Origin: Saprospirales bacterium
GTDB lineage: Bacteria; Bacteroidota; Bacteroidia; Chitinophagales; Saprospiraceae
Direction: 5' to 3'
DNA length: 42,506 nt
NCBI GenBank assembly: GCA_007693915.1
Contig: RECS01000127.1
Coordinates: forward strand, 1 to 42,506
Shown here: positions 17,470 through 27,500 of the stretch, in pieces
How positions within the stretch are numbered: position 1 is the stretch's first letter
Layout: every line of letters starts with the position of its first letter
Made by a program: the position numbers and the translations under genes
Notes under the pieces: generated by a model
What the model saw: only the letters and a program-made list of their open reading frames with translations
Told to the model about the DNA's origin: nothing
The model's database searches: none

Positions 17470-18159
17470 ATGTCCGCAGATTATATGATATACATGGTTT
17501 TAGCAGGTGTTCTGTCTTTGATAGGATATGCAATCCAATCAAGACTTAAGACCGTTTTTACTCACTATGGTCGAGTCGGGCTTCGCAACGGGATGACAGG
17601 AGCAGAAGTAGCCATGCAGATGTTGCGACATTACAATATCCACGACGTTAAAGTGGTAGCTGGTCGCGGCTATTTGACAGATCATTATAATCCAACCACC
17701 AAAACTGTCAGTCTAAGTGAAGCGGTTTATAATCAAAGAAGTATCTCGGCTGCAGCGGTTGCAGCTCATGAAGTTGGTCATGCCGTTCAGCATGCGACCT
17801 CCTATTCTATGTTGCAGATGCGCTCTAAATTAGTGCCTATAGTTAATATTGCTGCGGGGATGCAGCAGTATTTATTGATGGCAGCATTGGTTATGGCAGG
17901 GAGTTTTCCGCAATTATTGCTTATAACAGTTTTGTCCTTTGTAGCCACCACTTTATTTAGTTTGGTTACCTTACCTGTGGAATTTGATGCATCCAAAAGA
18001 GCATTGGCATTTCTTGAAAGATCTGGAATAACGACCCCTGACGAATATCCAGGAGCTAAAAAAGCTTTGTGGTGGGCTGCTATGACTTATGTAGCTGCTG
18101 CATTGTCTAGTTTAGTAATATTGGTTTTCCTTCTTTTGAGATATATGCAAAGTAGATAA
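17470..18159 (+). CDS. membrane zinc metallopeptidase, YugP family
   Basis: 229 residues (Zn_peptidase_2 family). A hydrophobic N-terminal anchor (MIYMVLAGVLSLIGYAIQS) comes first. The metal site is HEVGHA at about residues 101-106, within AAHEVGHAVQHATSY. Two or three membrane segments lie at about 120-170 and near the C-terminus (AALSSLVILVFLLLRYM). A downstream EFDASKRAL segment with the conserved acidic residue supports an active gluzincin-like protease. The physiological substrate of this family is not known. It is 79 bases after serS and 33 before frr. Confidence 0.9.
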   Translation: MSADYMIYMVLAGVLSLIGYAIQSRLKTVFTHYGRVGLRNGMTGAEVAMQMLRHYNIHDVKVVAGRGYLTDHYNPTTKTVSLSEAVYNQRSISAAAVAAHEVGHAVQHATSYSMLQMRSKLVPIVNIAAGMQQYLLMAALVMAGSFPQLLLITVLSFVATTLFSLVTLPVEFDASKRALAFLERSGITTPDEYPGAKKALWWAAMTYVAAALSSLVILVFLLLRYMQSR

Positions 18160-18192
18160 TTTTTTTATCTTTGACCCAAAATTATAGAGATT

Positions 18193-18756
18193 ATGGAAGG
18201 CAATCTTGAAGACAATATCCTACTTGGACAAACTGAAATGGGAGATGCAATTGAACATCTTCAAAAAGAATTGTTAAAAGTCAGAACGGGCAAAGCTGCT
18301 CCTTCAATGGTTTCTGGTTTGACTGTAGACTACTACGGTTCGCCCACACCATTACATCAGGTAGCAAACGTAAGTGCTTCTGACTCAAAAACTTTGACAA
18401 TACAACCATGGGAAAAAAGTATGCTTGGACCCATTGAAAAAGCAATCTTTGAAGCCAATCTGGGCTTAACTCCTATGAACGATGGAGAAGTGGTTCGCAT
18501 TAGTATTCCTCCACTCACTGAGGAGCGAAGAAAAGTATTGGTGAAAAACGTAAAATCTCTAGGGGAAGATGCAAAAATATCACTGAGGAATACTCGACAG
18601 AAATTGATGGAGATGGTGAAAAAGGAAGTCAAAGAAGGCTACCCTGAAGATGCGGGAAAAAGAAAAGAGGACGAAATTCAAAAAATGGTAAATAGCTTTG
18701 GAGTAAAGGTTGACCAAATTGTCGAGTTAAAAGAAAAAGACATCATGACTATTTAA
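18193..18756 (+). CDS. frr: ribosome recycling factor
   Basis: 187 residues, standard length. The N-terminal helix has LLKVRTGKAAPSMVSGL. The hinge and domain II have VDYYGSPTPL and the conserved PLTEERRK. It splits post-termination ribosomes with EF-G. A TATCTTTG -7 element lies at 18166-18173, 20 bases before the ATG, so the leader is very short. The convergent gene to the right ends about 95 bases away; a T-run at 18776-18783 follows the stop, but I see only a weak stem before it. Confidence 0.97.
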   Translation: MEGNLEDNILLGQTEMGDAIEHLQKELLKVRTGKAAPSMVSGLTVDYYGSPTPLHQVANVSASDSKTLTIQPWEKSMLGPIEKAIFEANLGLTPMNDGEVVRISIPPLTEERRKVLVKNVKSLGEDAKISLRNTRQKLMEMVKKEVKEGYPEDAGKRKEDEIQKMVNSFGVKVDQIVELKEKDIMTI

Positions 18757-18851
18757 AATGGTAGCCTCCACCTGTTTTTTTTATTAAAAAACTATCATAC
18801 CAATTCATTTTACGCTATACTCATGTGCTGTGGCATCTTGATGATTTATAC

Positions 18852-19664
18852 CTATTGGCGGACAAAAATTAACTCATTATTGGTACGTATTAGGATATTG
18901 TTTCCCTGTATTCTCATTTGAAGGATGTTGATTCCAGGAAAATTTTCAGACCAATCAATTGTTGTGAAACGCTCTTCAGACAAGCGGTAATAAGCTATTC
19001 CTTTATCACGGTGATTGAGAATTAAAGTATTGGCATTAATTACCGAAAAGTCCACAATTCCTCTAATACTTATTTTTTGGAAGGGATTCCCTAGGTTGTC
19101 AAAAACGAAAATTCCTTTGTTCTCATCGAGTAGAAAAACTTTATTGTACCGCTCTCGAATTAAGTGGGGTTGAAGGCTTTCCCCCCAAAGCCCGATGGTG
19201 TTTTCACTGATGGAGCGAACATTTCCGGATCCGTCCATTTTTTTTAGCATATTATCAAATTCATCGAATATCCAGACCTGATTGTCATTGCTAACACCCA
19301 CAGTTGATACTTCAGGAATATTGAATTGATTGAGTTCGATTCGCGATAATTCCGTCATGTTCCGATCCAAAAAAACTATGGTTTGCTGTTGTGGATAGAA
19401 TACAAGTAGTTTATGAGGGTTAGCGACATCAATTTGCTGAACTCTGCCCAATTTGTTGTTTTGATAAAAATTCAGCTTTTCTCCATTTTGCTGAAATTTG
19501 ACAATTCGTTGGTTTCGGTCTACGGCATAGATGTTATTTTGAATATCTAAACTGATCAGATTTGCACTGATCGGAATTTTGGTAGTGTCTGTCAACTGAT
19601 ATGCATACAAAAAGCAAGGTAAAAAAAGACAGAAAATAAAATTACTGAAAAGAATGCTCTTCAT
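18852..19664 (-). CDS. exported beta-propeller-like protein, function unknown
   Basis: 270 residues. Signal peptide at 1-21 (ILFSNFIFCLFLPCFLYAYQ), then repeated short beta-strand units with hxxD/NxxxxIYVhD patterns (IQNNIYAVDRNQRIVKF, DNQVWIFDEFDNMLKKM, YNKVFLLDENKGIFVFD). These resemble six-bladed NHL/TolB-type propellers. No catalytic motif and no sorting domain were found, so it is probably periplasmic. It lies just downstream of hemD on the same strand, 139 bases away. The family is probably phylum-restricted; no function can be given. Confidence 0.75.
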   Translation of the reverse strand: MKSILFSNFIFCLFLPCFLYAYQLTDTTKIPISANLISLDIQNNIYAVDRNQRIVKFQQNGEKLNFYQNNKLGRVQQIDVANPHKLLVFYPQQQTIVFLDRNMTELSRIELNQFNIPEVSTVGVSNDNQVWIFDEFDNMLKKMDGSGNVRSISENTIGLWGESLQPHLIRERYNKVFLLDENKGIFVFDNLGNPFQKISIRGIVDFSVINANTLILNHRDKGIAYYRLSEERFTTIDWSENFPGINILQMRIQGNNILIRTNNELIFVRQ

Positions 19665-19803
19665 TGGTCTTGTTTAGTCATATCAAAACGCAGACTTTAC
19701 AAGCATTATTCAATAAAACCCAAATTTATTTAACTAAGGTGTTGTTTCCCTGTCACAAATTTGGTCATCTGCATCTTCTCTGACAATGACTTTCTGACTG
19801 AGT

Positions 19804-20577
19804 TTACTTGTTCGATTTGTATAGATAATCCCTTAAAGCCATAGTCATTGATGGACATTCCTTGGTTGGCGCTTTGATATTGATGGTTAAGCCCTTGTCA
19901 AGAACTGCTTTTTCAGTGCTTTTTCCAAAAACAGCTATCCTAGTTTCATTTTGCTGGAAATCCGGGAAGTTTTCATATAGCGAGGCTATTCCTAATGGGC
20001 TGAAAAATACAAGAACATCATAAGTAATGTCAGATAAATCGGACAAATCACTACTAACAGTCCTGTACATCATGGCCTCTTGAAAGTCAAAATTATTTTC
20101 TTTAAGGTATTTCACAACCGGTAAACTACCCAAATTGCTGCAGGGTAAAATAAACTTATGACCATCTTTGTACTTCATCAAACTGTTAGATAGATCTTGG
20201 ATAAACCTTTGACCATAAAACACCTTTCTCTTTCTGTACAAGATAAATTTCTGGAGGTAATTTGCTATGGCTTCTGTTAGACAAAAATACCTTGTCTCCA
20301 TAGACATTTTAATCCTCATTTCATCACACATTCTAAAGAAGTGTTCTATACTGTTGAGACTAGTGAAAATGACACAATTGAATTCATCGGGGCGAATTCT
20401 AGTTTTACGGAATTCTTTTTCAGTTACTTCTTCAACGTGAATAAACGGCCTCCAATCAATTTTTACTTTGAATTTCTCCTCAAGTTCAAAATAGGGTGAA
20501 CGAGAAGGTTCAGGTTGTGAAACAAGGATAGATTTTATCTTTTTGTAGGATTCCTTGGTTTTAGCATTTGCTACCAT
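19804..20577 (-). CDS. hemD: uroporphyrinogen-III synthase
   Basis: 257 residues. HemD has low sequence conservation. Recognition rests on the two-lobed pattern: ILVSQPEPSRSPYFELEEKF at the start, VIFTSLNSIEHFF ending the first lobe segment, ILPCSNLGSLPVVKYLKE at the hinge, MMYRTVSSD, then VLVFFSPLGIASLYENF and RIAVFGKSTEKAV in the second half. It closes and inverts ring D of hydroxymethylbilane for haem and sirohaem synthesis. It follows DUF4271 after 26 bases, a pairing common in Bacteroidota. A TATCTTTG element at 20662-20669 inside the upstream gene may give it its own promoter. Confidence 0.87.
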   Translation of the reverse strand: MVANAKTKESYKKIKSILVSQPEPSRSPYFELEEKFKVKIDWRPFIHVEEVTEKEFRKTRIRPDEFNCVIFTSLNSIEHFFRMCDEMRIKMSMETRYFCLTEAIANYLQKFILYRKRKVFYGQRFIQDLSNSLMKYKDGHKFILPCSNLGSLPVVKYLKENNFDFQEAMMYRTVSSDLSDLSDITYDVLVFFSPLGIASLYENFPDFQQNETRIAVFGKSTEKAVLDKGLTINIKAPTKECPSMTMALRDYLYKSNK

Positions 20578-20603
20578 GAAAAATCAGTTTTTAATACCAG
20601 GAA

Positions 20604-21581
20604 TTATATGATACTTGTAAAAAACTTCCCCAAAACTAATATCGGGGCGATTTCGACGGTGCAAAGATAGATAAAAAAATGAAATTGATGGTCAATTAAA
20701 AATTTACTTCCAATAAATAACCCTCTTAGTTGACGGGTGATATAGAATAGTATAACTAATACTAAGGATATGTAAATTGCTGTATTTGAGATTATATCCG
20801 GTGCAAATGCAGCAAATGCATTCAAGGGAAAAATTAATAGGCCTACAAAAATATTAAAAATAATTATTGTAAAATAAAATCGATTAATCTCTTTTTCCGC
20901 TTTTGCAAACAGATTTAAGTAGGTCATAAAAACATGTCTGACTAAGTAAATACCCCCAATGAAGACAATACATTGCCAGAGTTTTATTTCTTTATCTATA
21001 TAAATCAGATCGTGTAAAACGAAATATGCCAATAATCCAAGATTGATAATAAAAAATGAATGGAGGAAAAAGAGCTGTAAAGAGGTGCCGCTCTTTTGTT
21101 CTCTCATAAAAAAACTTAAAAAATTGTCATTGATTAACGAGCGATAAAGTTTGTTCAGAACAGACCTGTCGGCGGCAATAATTAAGGCTAAGAAAACTGT
21201 ACAAAGCAGGAAAATAAACATTAACATTTGCCCACTTTCATCCTTATCCCGTATATGGGGAGCAATATCTTTTTGGTGCGCTAATCCTTCTTCCTCATTG
21301 ACTTTGTCCTCGTCTTCCGATGGTTCTATTGTTTTTTCTAACTTTTCTTTTTCAGCTTCCGGTTTTTCTTCTACTGTCTCATTGTAGTCAACTGTGTCTA
21401 TGCCAACAGTCAACTCCATTTCGTCAATTGTTAAGCTTTCTTGCGTTTGAAAGGTGTCTATGAACTCTTTAGTTCTTTCAGTTGGTGATATTAAACGATG
21501 TTTTAGGTCAAATGGGTTTTGACTCCCCAAACACAGAGGCAGTAGTAAAAACAAAAGAATGAATGCGTATCTAAAGGTCAT
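20604..21581 (-). CDS. DUF4271 membrane protein
   Basis: 325 residues. An N-terminal signal segment (FILLFLLLPLCLGSQ) is followed by an acidic, Glu/Lys-rich exported stretch (about 40-110). Six membrane helices occupy about 115-325, with the family segments HSFFIINLGLLAYFVLHD and YLVRHVFMTYL. The family is known almost only from Bacteroidota, is regularly beside hemD, and has no assigned function. It is first of a two-gene unit. Confidence 0.85.
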   Translation of the reverse strand: MTFRYAFILLFLLLPLCLGSQNPFDLKHRLISPTERTKEFIDTFQTQESLTIDEMELTVGIDTVDYNETVEEKPEAEKEKLEKTIEPSEDEDKVNEEEGLAHQKDIAPHIRDKDESGQMLMFIFLLCTVFLALIIAADRSVLNKLYRSLINDNFLSFFMREQKSGTSLQLFFLHSFFIINLGLLAYFVLHDLIYIDKEIKLWQCIVFIGGIYLVRHVFMTYLNLFAKAEKEINRFYFTIIIFNIFVGLLIFPLNAFAAFAPDIISNTAIYISLVLVILFYITRQLRGLFIGSKFLIDHQFHFFIYLCTVEIAPILVLGKFFTSII

Positions 21582-21729
21582 TAGTTAAATCAATGCTCAA
21601 TTATATTACAAAAATGCGAATATATTGCGATATCAACATGAAAATTGCGAAAACTTTTTTTTGATCTGCTTTACATCCTGAATTCTCTGCCTTAAAAAAG
21701 ACAAATATAATGGTCAATAATTTCTGATA

Positions 21730-22506
21730 TTATGTACTTTCTATGATGAGCCCGTTCTTTGATTTGTATTGCTCTAGCTTTGTTTTTTCTCCGTCAAAAA
21801 CGGCGTAGGTGAAATGGTTGAGCCAATCACCAACATTGATGTAGCTTGATTTTTTATTACTCAATTGATGAATAATTGGAAGGTGTCTGTGACCAAAGAT
21901 AAAATAATGAATGTCCTCGTCCTGTTTCAATTGTTCCTCGCTGTATTGAATCAACCACTCCTTTTCAGGACCGAGAAAATCCTCGCGTACAGATTTTTTT
22001 CTACTTTTTGCTGACCAGTAATTAGCCATTTTTATACCTATATTGGGGTGTAGACCTGCAAAAAGCCATTGTGCCAATGGATTTGTAAACAATTTTTTCA
22101 ATCTTTTGTAACCGTAATCCCCCGGACCTAAACCGTCACCATGTCCCAGCATAAATTTTTTTCCGTTCCATTCTCTGATGATAGGGGAATGGTAAACGGG
22201 TATCCCCATTTCCTTCTGAAAGTATCCAAACATCCAAAGGTCGTGATTGCCGGTAAAAATATGTATGGGAATTCCGGAGTCAGCTATTTCTGCAAGTTTA
22301 CCCAAAAAACGACTATGCCCTTTTGGAATTACGCTCTTATATTCAAACCAAAAGTCAAAAAGATCTCCTAGTAGAAAAATTTCTTTTGCATCTTTCGCTA
22401 TGATATCTAACCAGGCGCAGACTGTCTTTTCTCTCTCTAAGGCAGAAAAATGAGATGTTTTGATTCCCAAATGAAAATCAGCAGCAAAATAGATTTTTTT
22501 ATTCAT
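21730..22506 (-). CDS. lpxH: UDP-2,3-diacylglucosamine diphosphatase
   Basis: 258 residues of the calcineurin-like phosphoesterase fold with its metal motifs in order: DFHLGI, GDLFDFWFEY, GNHD, GHGDGLGPGDYGYKRLK and GHRHLP. The GDLFDFWFEY and GHGDGLGPGD patterns are those of LpxH in lipid A synthesis, which cleaves UDP-2,3-diacylglucosamine to lipid X and UMP at the inner face of the membrane. It starts 11 bases after the dioxygenase gene and is co-transcribed with it. Confidence 0.92.
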   Translation of the reverse strand: MNKKIYFAADFHLGIKTSHFSALEREKTVCAWLDIIAKDAKEIFLLGDLFDFWFEYKSVIPKGHSRFLGKLAEIADSGIPIHIFTGNHDLWMFGYFQKEMGIPVYHSPIIREWNGKKFMLGHGDGLGPGDYGYKRLKKLFTNPLAQWLFAGLHPNIGIKMANYWSAKSRKKSVREDFLGPEKEWLIQYSEEQLKQDEDIHYFIFGHRHLPIIHQLSNKKSSYINVGDWLNHFTYAVFDGEKTKLEQYKSKNGLIIEST

Positions 22507-22517
22507 TCAAAATCAAC

Positions 22518-23033
22518 TTACCCCACTTTTTCCATTACAGTACCACAAGCATCACATGTCCTTAGTTCCTCGCTTTCCATAAAATGGTTCATGATGGGAG
22601 GTAATTCATTGACGATATCTTTCATGGCAAAGGTAGCTTCGTGTAGCTGATTGCCGCAATTTTCACAGAACCACAGCAGCTTATCTACTTCACCGGCTCT
22701 TCTATGTCTTTCTATAACAAGACCGACACTGTTAGCCGGACGCTGGGGTGAATGAGGAATTCGCGGGGGTAACAAGAACATTTCTCCTTCCTTGATTTGG
22801 ATATCTTTTTTCTGACCGTTTTCATCAATTATTTTTACAATGATATCCCCTTCTAATTGATAGAATAATTCTTCACCCTCTTCCCAGTGATAATCTTTTC
22901 TGCCATTGGGTCCTCCTACAACCATAACAATGAAGTCCTCATTTTCAAGATAAACTTGTTTATTGCCTACAGGCGGTTTGAGTAGGTGCCTGTGATCGTC
23001 TATCCATTTTTTGAAATTAATCGGTGGTAACAT
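22518..23033 (-). CDS. nbaC: 3-hydroxyanthranilate 3,4-dioxygenase
   Basis: 171 residues, bacterial-type length. The cupin fold has the iron site in DYHWEEGEELFYQLEGD and the second His in LLPPRIPHSPQRP. A C-terminal rubredoxin-like knuckle has two CxxC pairs (CENC and CDAC, about residues 123-126 and 159-162). It opens the ring of 3-hydroxyanthranilate in the kynurenine route of tryptophan breakdown or NAD synthesis. No other kynurenine gene is in the window. It is placed oddly, just ahead of lpxH in a two-gene unit. Confidence 0.94.
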   Translation of the reverse strand: MLPPINFKKWIDDHRHLLKPPVGNKQVYLENEDFIVMVVGGPNGRKDYHWEEGEELFYQLEGDIIVKIIDENGQKKDIQIKEGEMFLLPPRIPHSPQRPANSVGLVIERHRRAGEVDKLLWFCENCGNQLHEATFAMKDIVNELPPIMNHFMESEELRTCDACGTVMEKVG

Positions 23034-23190
23034 TTTTATTAAGTTTTTTGCTTAAAATATTTTGCAATTTAATCAATTCTGAACAATTGAACCCTTTTTT
23101 TTTAATTAATTCTGTTCACCCTTTTATTAATAGATGTTTTTGCTGATTTTTGCGCTTCAATAATTTTTGCATAAAAGAGAGATACAGAAT

Positions 23191-23976
23191 ATGGACTTAA
23201 ATTTAACAAATCGAAACGCTTTAGTTTGCGGAAGTAGCAGGGGAATTGGTTTGGCAGCAGCCATGGAGTTAGCTGAATTAGGGGCAAATATTACATTGGT
23301 TGCCCGAGATGGGGATAAATTGGCAGAATTGGTACATAGTTTGCACAGGGATAGTGCTCAACGACATGATTTTTTGGTAGCTGATTTTAGCAAGCCAAAA
23401 GAGTTGTCAAGAAGAGTAAAGACTCTGATACTCAGGAAACCTATCCATATCCTTATCAATAATACCGGAGGTCCAAAGGGAGGACCAATTATCGATGCTG
23501 AATTAGATGAATTTTCCGGTGCATTTACCAATCATGTAATTTGCTCTCATTTGCTGACAAAATTGGTGTCTCCATCTATGGTAGCAGAAGGGTACGGTCG
23601 CATCATCAATGTGATTTCTACCTCTGTAAAAGAACCTATTCCCGGTTTGGGTGTATCCAATACCATTAGAGGTGCTATGGCGTCTTGGGCAAAGACGATG
23701 GCCGGTGAACTTGGGTCTCATGGAATAACTGTAAATAATGTTTTACCCGGTTATACCAATACAGATCGACTGTCTTCCCTGATCGCCGGAAAAGCTAAAA
23801 AATCCGGAAAAACTGAAGATGAAATAGCGAAAGGAATGATGTCAAATGTACCTCTTGGGAGATTTGCAGATCCAAAAGAAACAGGCGCTGTAATTGCCTT
23901 TTTGGCTTCTCCTGCTGCCTCCTATGTTTCCGGAATAAACGTCCCGGTGGATGGAGGAAGGACAAGGAGTTTGTAA
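23191..23976 (+). CDS. short-chain dehydrogenase/reductase with atypical catalytic residues
   Basis: 261 residues from the ATG at 23191; the frame is open to a TTG at 23167, but MDLNLTNRNALVCGSSRGIG is the natural N-terminus. The Rossmann motif GSSRGIG and the NNTGGP segment (in place of NNAG) are present. The canonical YxxxK is replaced by SNTIR: aligning on the downstream MASWAKTMAGELG puts Ser at the Tyr position and Arg at the Lys position. The C-terminal PVDGGRTRSL is intact. This matches a known SDR branch often annotated as 3-oxoacyl-ACP reductase. The true substrate is unknown and activity may be altered. Confidence 0.88.
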   Translation: MDLNLTNRNALVCGSSRGIGLAAAMELAELGANITLVARDGDKLAELVHSLHRDSAQRHDFLVADFSKPKELSRRVKTLILRKPIHILINNTGGPKGGPIIDAELDEFSGAFTNHVICSHLLTKLVSPSMVAEGYGRIINVISTSVKEPIPGLGVSNTIRGAMASWAKTMAGELGSHGITVNNVLPGYTNTDRLSSLIAGKAKKSGKTEDEIAKGMMSNVPLGRFADPKETGAVIAFLASPAASYVSGINVPVDGGRTRSL

Positions 23977-24538
23977 GGTATTTTGACTAGGTCTACTGTT
24001 CTTGATATTATGATAGAGTGAAAGTTGACCCTTCGTCTTCGCTACGGCCATCGCCCCTCGGCGCCGCTCACATCGACTGCGCTCTCTACGGAGCCGGGCA
24101 AGTAGTTGAAGGGTGAATTGACTTGCATTTATTTATCTTTACCCATTACACTCTTGTTCAGCAGGGGGGACTTTTCTTTTTGATTTTATGCACCTAATGG
24201 CACTCCTTTCAGACTTGTATTTGTACTTTTTGTCCGTATTTTGTGGTTTCTTTGGGACTATCAATTTAACTTTAATTTCAAACAGCGATCAGCCAATAAA
24301 AGTATTCGTTAAGTCATCTCGACAGGGATTTTTTTGATGAGACGGAAAATTACTAGATAAACTCTAAGCTATAATTCTATCTTCTCTTCTGAAACTTTAT
24401 AAGCCTACACCACTCAACCATTACAGTTTTAAATCTCTAAACCAATCTTCTTTAAACTTCTAATGTAACTTAAACGTCTTTTATGCAATTCTTAGGCTAA
24501 TGATTTTGTTATAATTTTAATTGCATAAATCCAAAAAT
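23977..24538. other. intergenic stretch with a GC-rich island
   Basis: About 560 bases without a supported gene. From about 24029 to 24102 the DNA is roughly two-thirds G+C, in contrast to the AT-rich flanks, and is bounded by short inverted matches (ACCCTTC and GAAGGGT). A 49-codon frame at 24188-24337 with a hydrophobic start was seen but has no support. The rest is T-rich. No clear promoter for the next gene was found. Confidence 0.5.
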
Positions 24539-27500
24539 ATGAGATACTTCATTTTTCTCTTTCTTTTCAGCATATGCGGACCAGTTGTACCGGAAGCTTT
24601 TGGTCAGTATTTTGGAAAAAATAAACCACGATACGATCAATTTGATTTCAGGGTTCTACAGACACCCAATTTTCTCATTTACCATTATATAGATGATGAT
24701 AAATTGCTGCATGACATTGCCCGTCAGTCGGAAATGTGGTATCGCAATCATGCTGATATTTTTCGCCATGAAATCAAGGAGAGAAATCCACTTATCTTTT
24801 ATAATGATCACTCTGATTTTCAGCAGACCAACGCAATAGCATCCAATATCGGAGTCGGAACCGGTGGTGTTACTGAGGGTTTGCGGAATAGAGTCATTAT
24901 GCCACTAACTACTTCTAACCAAAAGACATTTCACGTTTTGGGGCACGAATTGGTGCATGCTTTTCAGTTTAATATGATTCTTGGAAATGACAGTTTGTCT
25001 TTCGAGAACTTGGGAAATATTCCCCTATTTATTATTGAGGGTAAAGCAGAGTATTTAAGTAGAGGTCGTGATGACCCTTTTACTGCTATGTGGATGCGGG
25101 ATGCCGTGCTGAGAGACGATATTCCAAGTATCCGGGATATGAATAATCCGAAATACTTTCCCTACCGCTATGGTCATGCATTCTGGGCTTATCTTACCGG
25201 TACCTACGGCGATGCTGTTATCAAACCCTTATTTATGGCAATGGCAAAATACGGAATGCGGGAAGCTTTTCCAAGGGTTCTGGAGCGGTCTATGGATGAG
25301 GTTTCATCTGATTGGATCCAAGCAATGAAAAATCATTATCAGCCTGTCCTGGAGAAACACGAATTCAATGTAATCGGAAGACGTGTTATCTCGGATGAAA
25401 CAGCAGGTGAAATGAATGTGTCGCCTGCCATTAGTCCCAACGGAAGATATGTAGTCTTTTTGAGTGAAAAAGATTTATTTACAGCAGACTTGTATCTTGC
25501 AAATGCTAGTAATGGTGAGATCATCAGGAAATTAGCGAGTTCTATTCGGTATTCCGATATTGATCACATAGATGTGATTGAATCGGCTGGCACCTGGTCG
25601 CCCGACAGCCGAACTTTTGCTTACGTTGGTTTCAGGAAAGGCAGAAATGTCTTGATTACTGTGGATGTGGAAAGTGGAAGGAGAATCAATACCTATAAAA
25701 TACCCGGCTTGACGGCATTTACCAATCCGGCTTGGTCGCCCACCGGAGATGTTATTGCCCTTTCAGGTGTTGTTGATGGACGACCGGACTTTTTTTTATT
25801 TAACATGCGTTCAAAAAGACTGGAAAATGTAACCAACGACAGGTTTTCTTACCTGCTTCCTTCGTGGTCAAATGACGGTAGTAGAATTGCTGTGACTACT
25901 GACAGAGTAAGCATGCAGCAGGGAATGATCAACGGAAAGTGGGTCCACAATCTAGCAATTCTGGATGTAGAATCTCGAGAAATTACAGATTTAGATGTTT
26001 TTCCCGGAGCAGATAATTTCAATCCGGTATTTGACTCAGGAGATAATATCTGGTTTTTGTCAGACAGGGATGGCTTCCGCGATATTTATCAACTCAATTC
26101 AGATCTTGATTCGGTTTTTCAAAAAACAAGAATTGCTACTGGTGTAAGTGGAATTACTTCTTTTGCGCCTGCGATCACTATCGCAAGGAGAATTGACAGG
26201 GTGTTGTACACTTTATATGAGGAAGGTAATTACTTCATCCATTCAGCAAGACCTGATAATTTTTTATCTGAGCAAGTTGATCCAACAGATGTAGATATTT
26301 CATTATCCGGACAACTCCCTTTAGTGGGCAGAATAGCACCCTCCTTATCAGACGGTGGTTTGGGAAGATTGGTATTGGATGATTTTCCAGACACCCTATC
26401 TTTTGAGCCTATTCCTTATGATCACCGGTTTTCATTAATTGCCGCATCACAGTCTATGGGAGTAGGTGTCGGTGTCGGTTCCGGAGCTATGGGAAGCGGT
26501 ACTTTTCTAGGAGGTGGGGTTCAATTACTTTTTTCAGATATACTGGGAGACCACCAATTATTTACCACGCTTTTCTTGAATGGGGAAATCTATGATATCG
26601 GCTTAATGGCGAGCTATATCAATAGAGAAAGTCGTATCAATTGGGGTGTGAGCTTGTCCCATGTGCCTTACAGAACGGGGTTCTCAAACTGGACTTTGGA
26701 ACCTTTGCCCGACGGTAATCCCAATGATTTATTTCCAGTATTGCGGACAGATTTATTGCGTATTTTTGAACAACAGCTTTCAGTTATGGCTGCCTATCCT
26801 TTTAATGTTACTACCCGTGTTGAAGTAGGGTTGGGCACGAGTTATCGATTTTTTAGACTTGACAGATATAGAGATTACTATACCCAAACCGGTTTATATA
26901 TAGGTCGAGACCGACAGCGAATTAGTTTGGATGGGGACTTGGACTTAGGTGGTTTTGTGGTAAGGAAGGCGTTTACCCATAATGTTGGTACTGCACTTGT
27001 AGGTGACAATTCCTTTTTTGGAATGACTTCGCCACTCCAGGGCTATCGCTATAGACTGGGTTATAATTATTATTTTGGTGGTTATGATTTTCATGCCGTT
27101 ACCGCTGATGCCCGAAAGTACTTCTGGTTGAATCCCATCAGTATTGCAGTGAGGGGATTCCATTTTAGTCGTATTGGAGATGATGCTACTTCATTTTTTC
27201 CCATTTATATTGGACAGATGGGGATGGTGCGCGGTTATGACATCGGTAGTAGAGAATTAAGTGAGTTTTACGACTTAACAGTAGGACAGGTTACCGGTTC
27301 TAAGGTTCTTCTGGGAAGCTTTGAAGTGCGACTGCCTTTTACAGGACCTGAACGACTAGCTTTAATACCTTCGGGTTTTTTGTTCTCTGATTTGAACCTG
27401 TTTTTTGATGTTGGTGTAGCTTTTAATGATTATGACAAAATTGCTTTCAAGAATCCTGAGAGAAGTGAGGCTGCTGTATTGATGTCAGCAGGGGTTAGCT

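Noticed and set aside
24188-24337. 49-codon ORF with hydrophobic N-terminus (MHLMALLSDLYLYF)
   Set aside because: No SD, no promoter in register and no recognisable family; T-rich DNA readily gives hydrophobic frames by chance.
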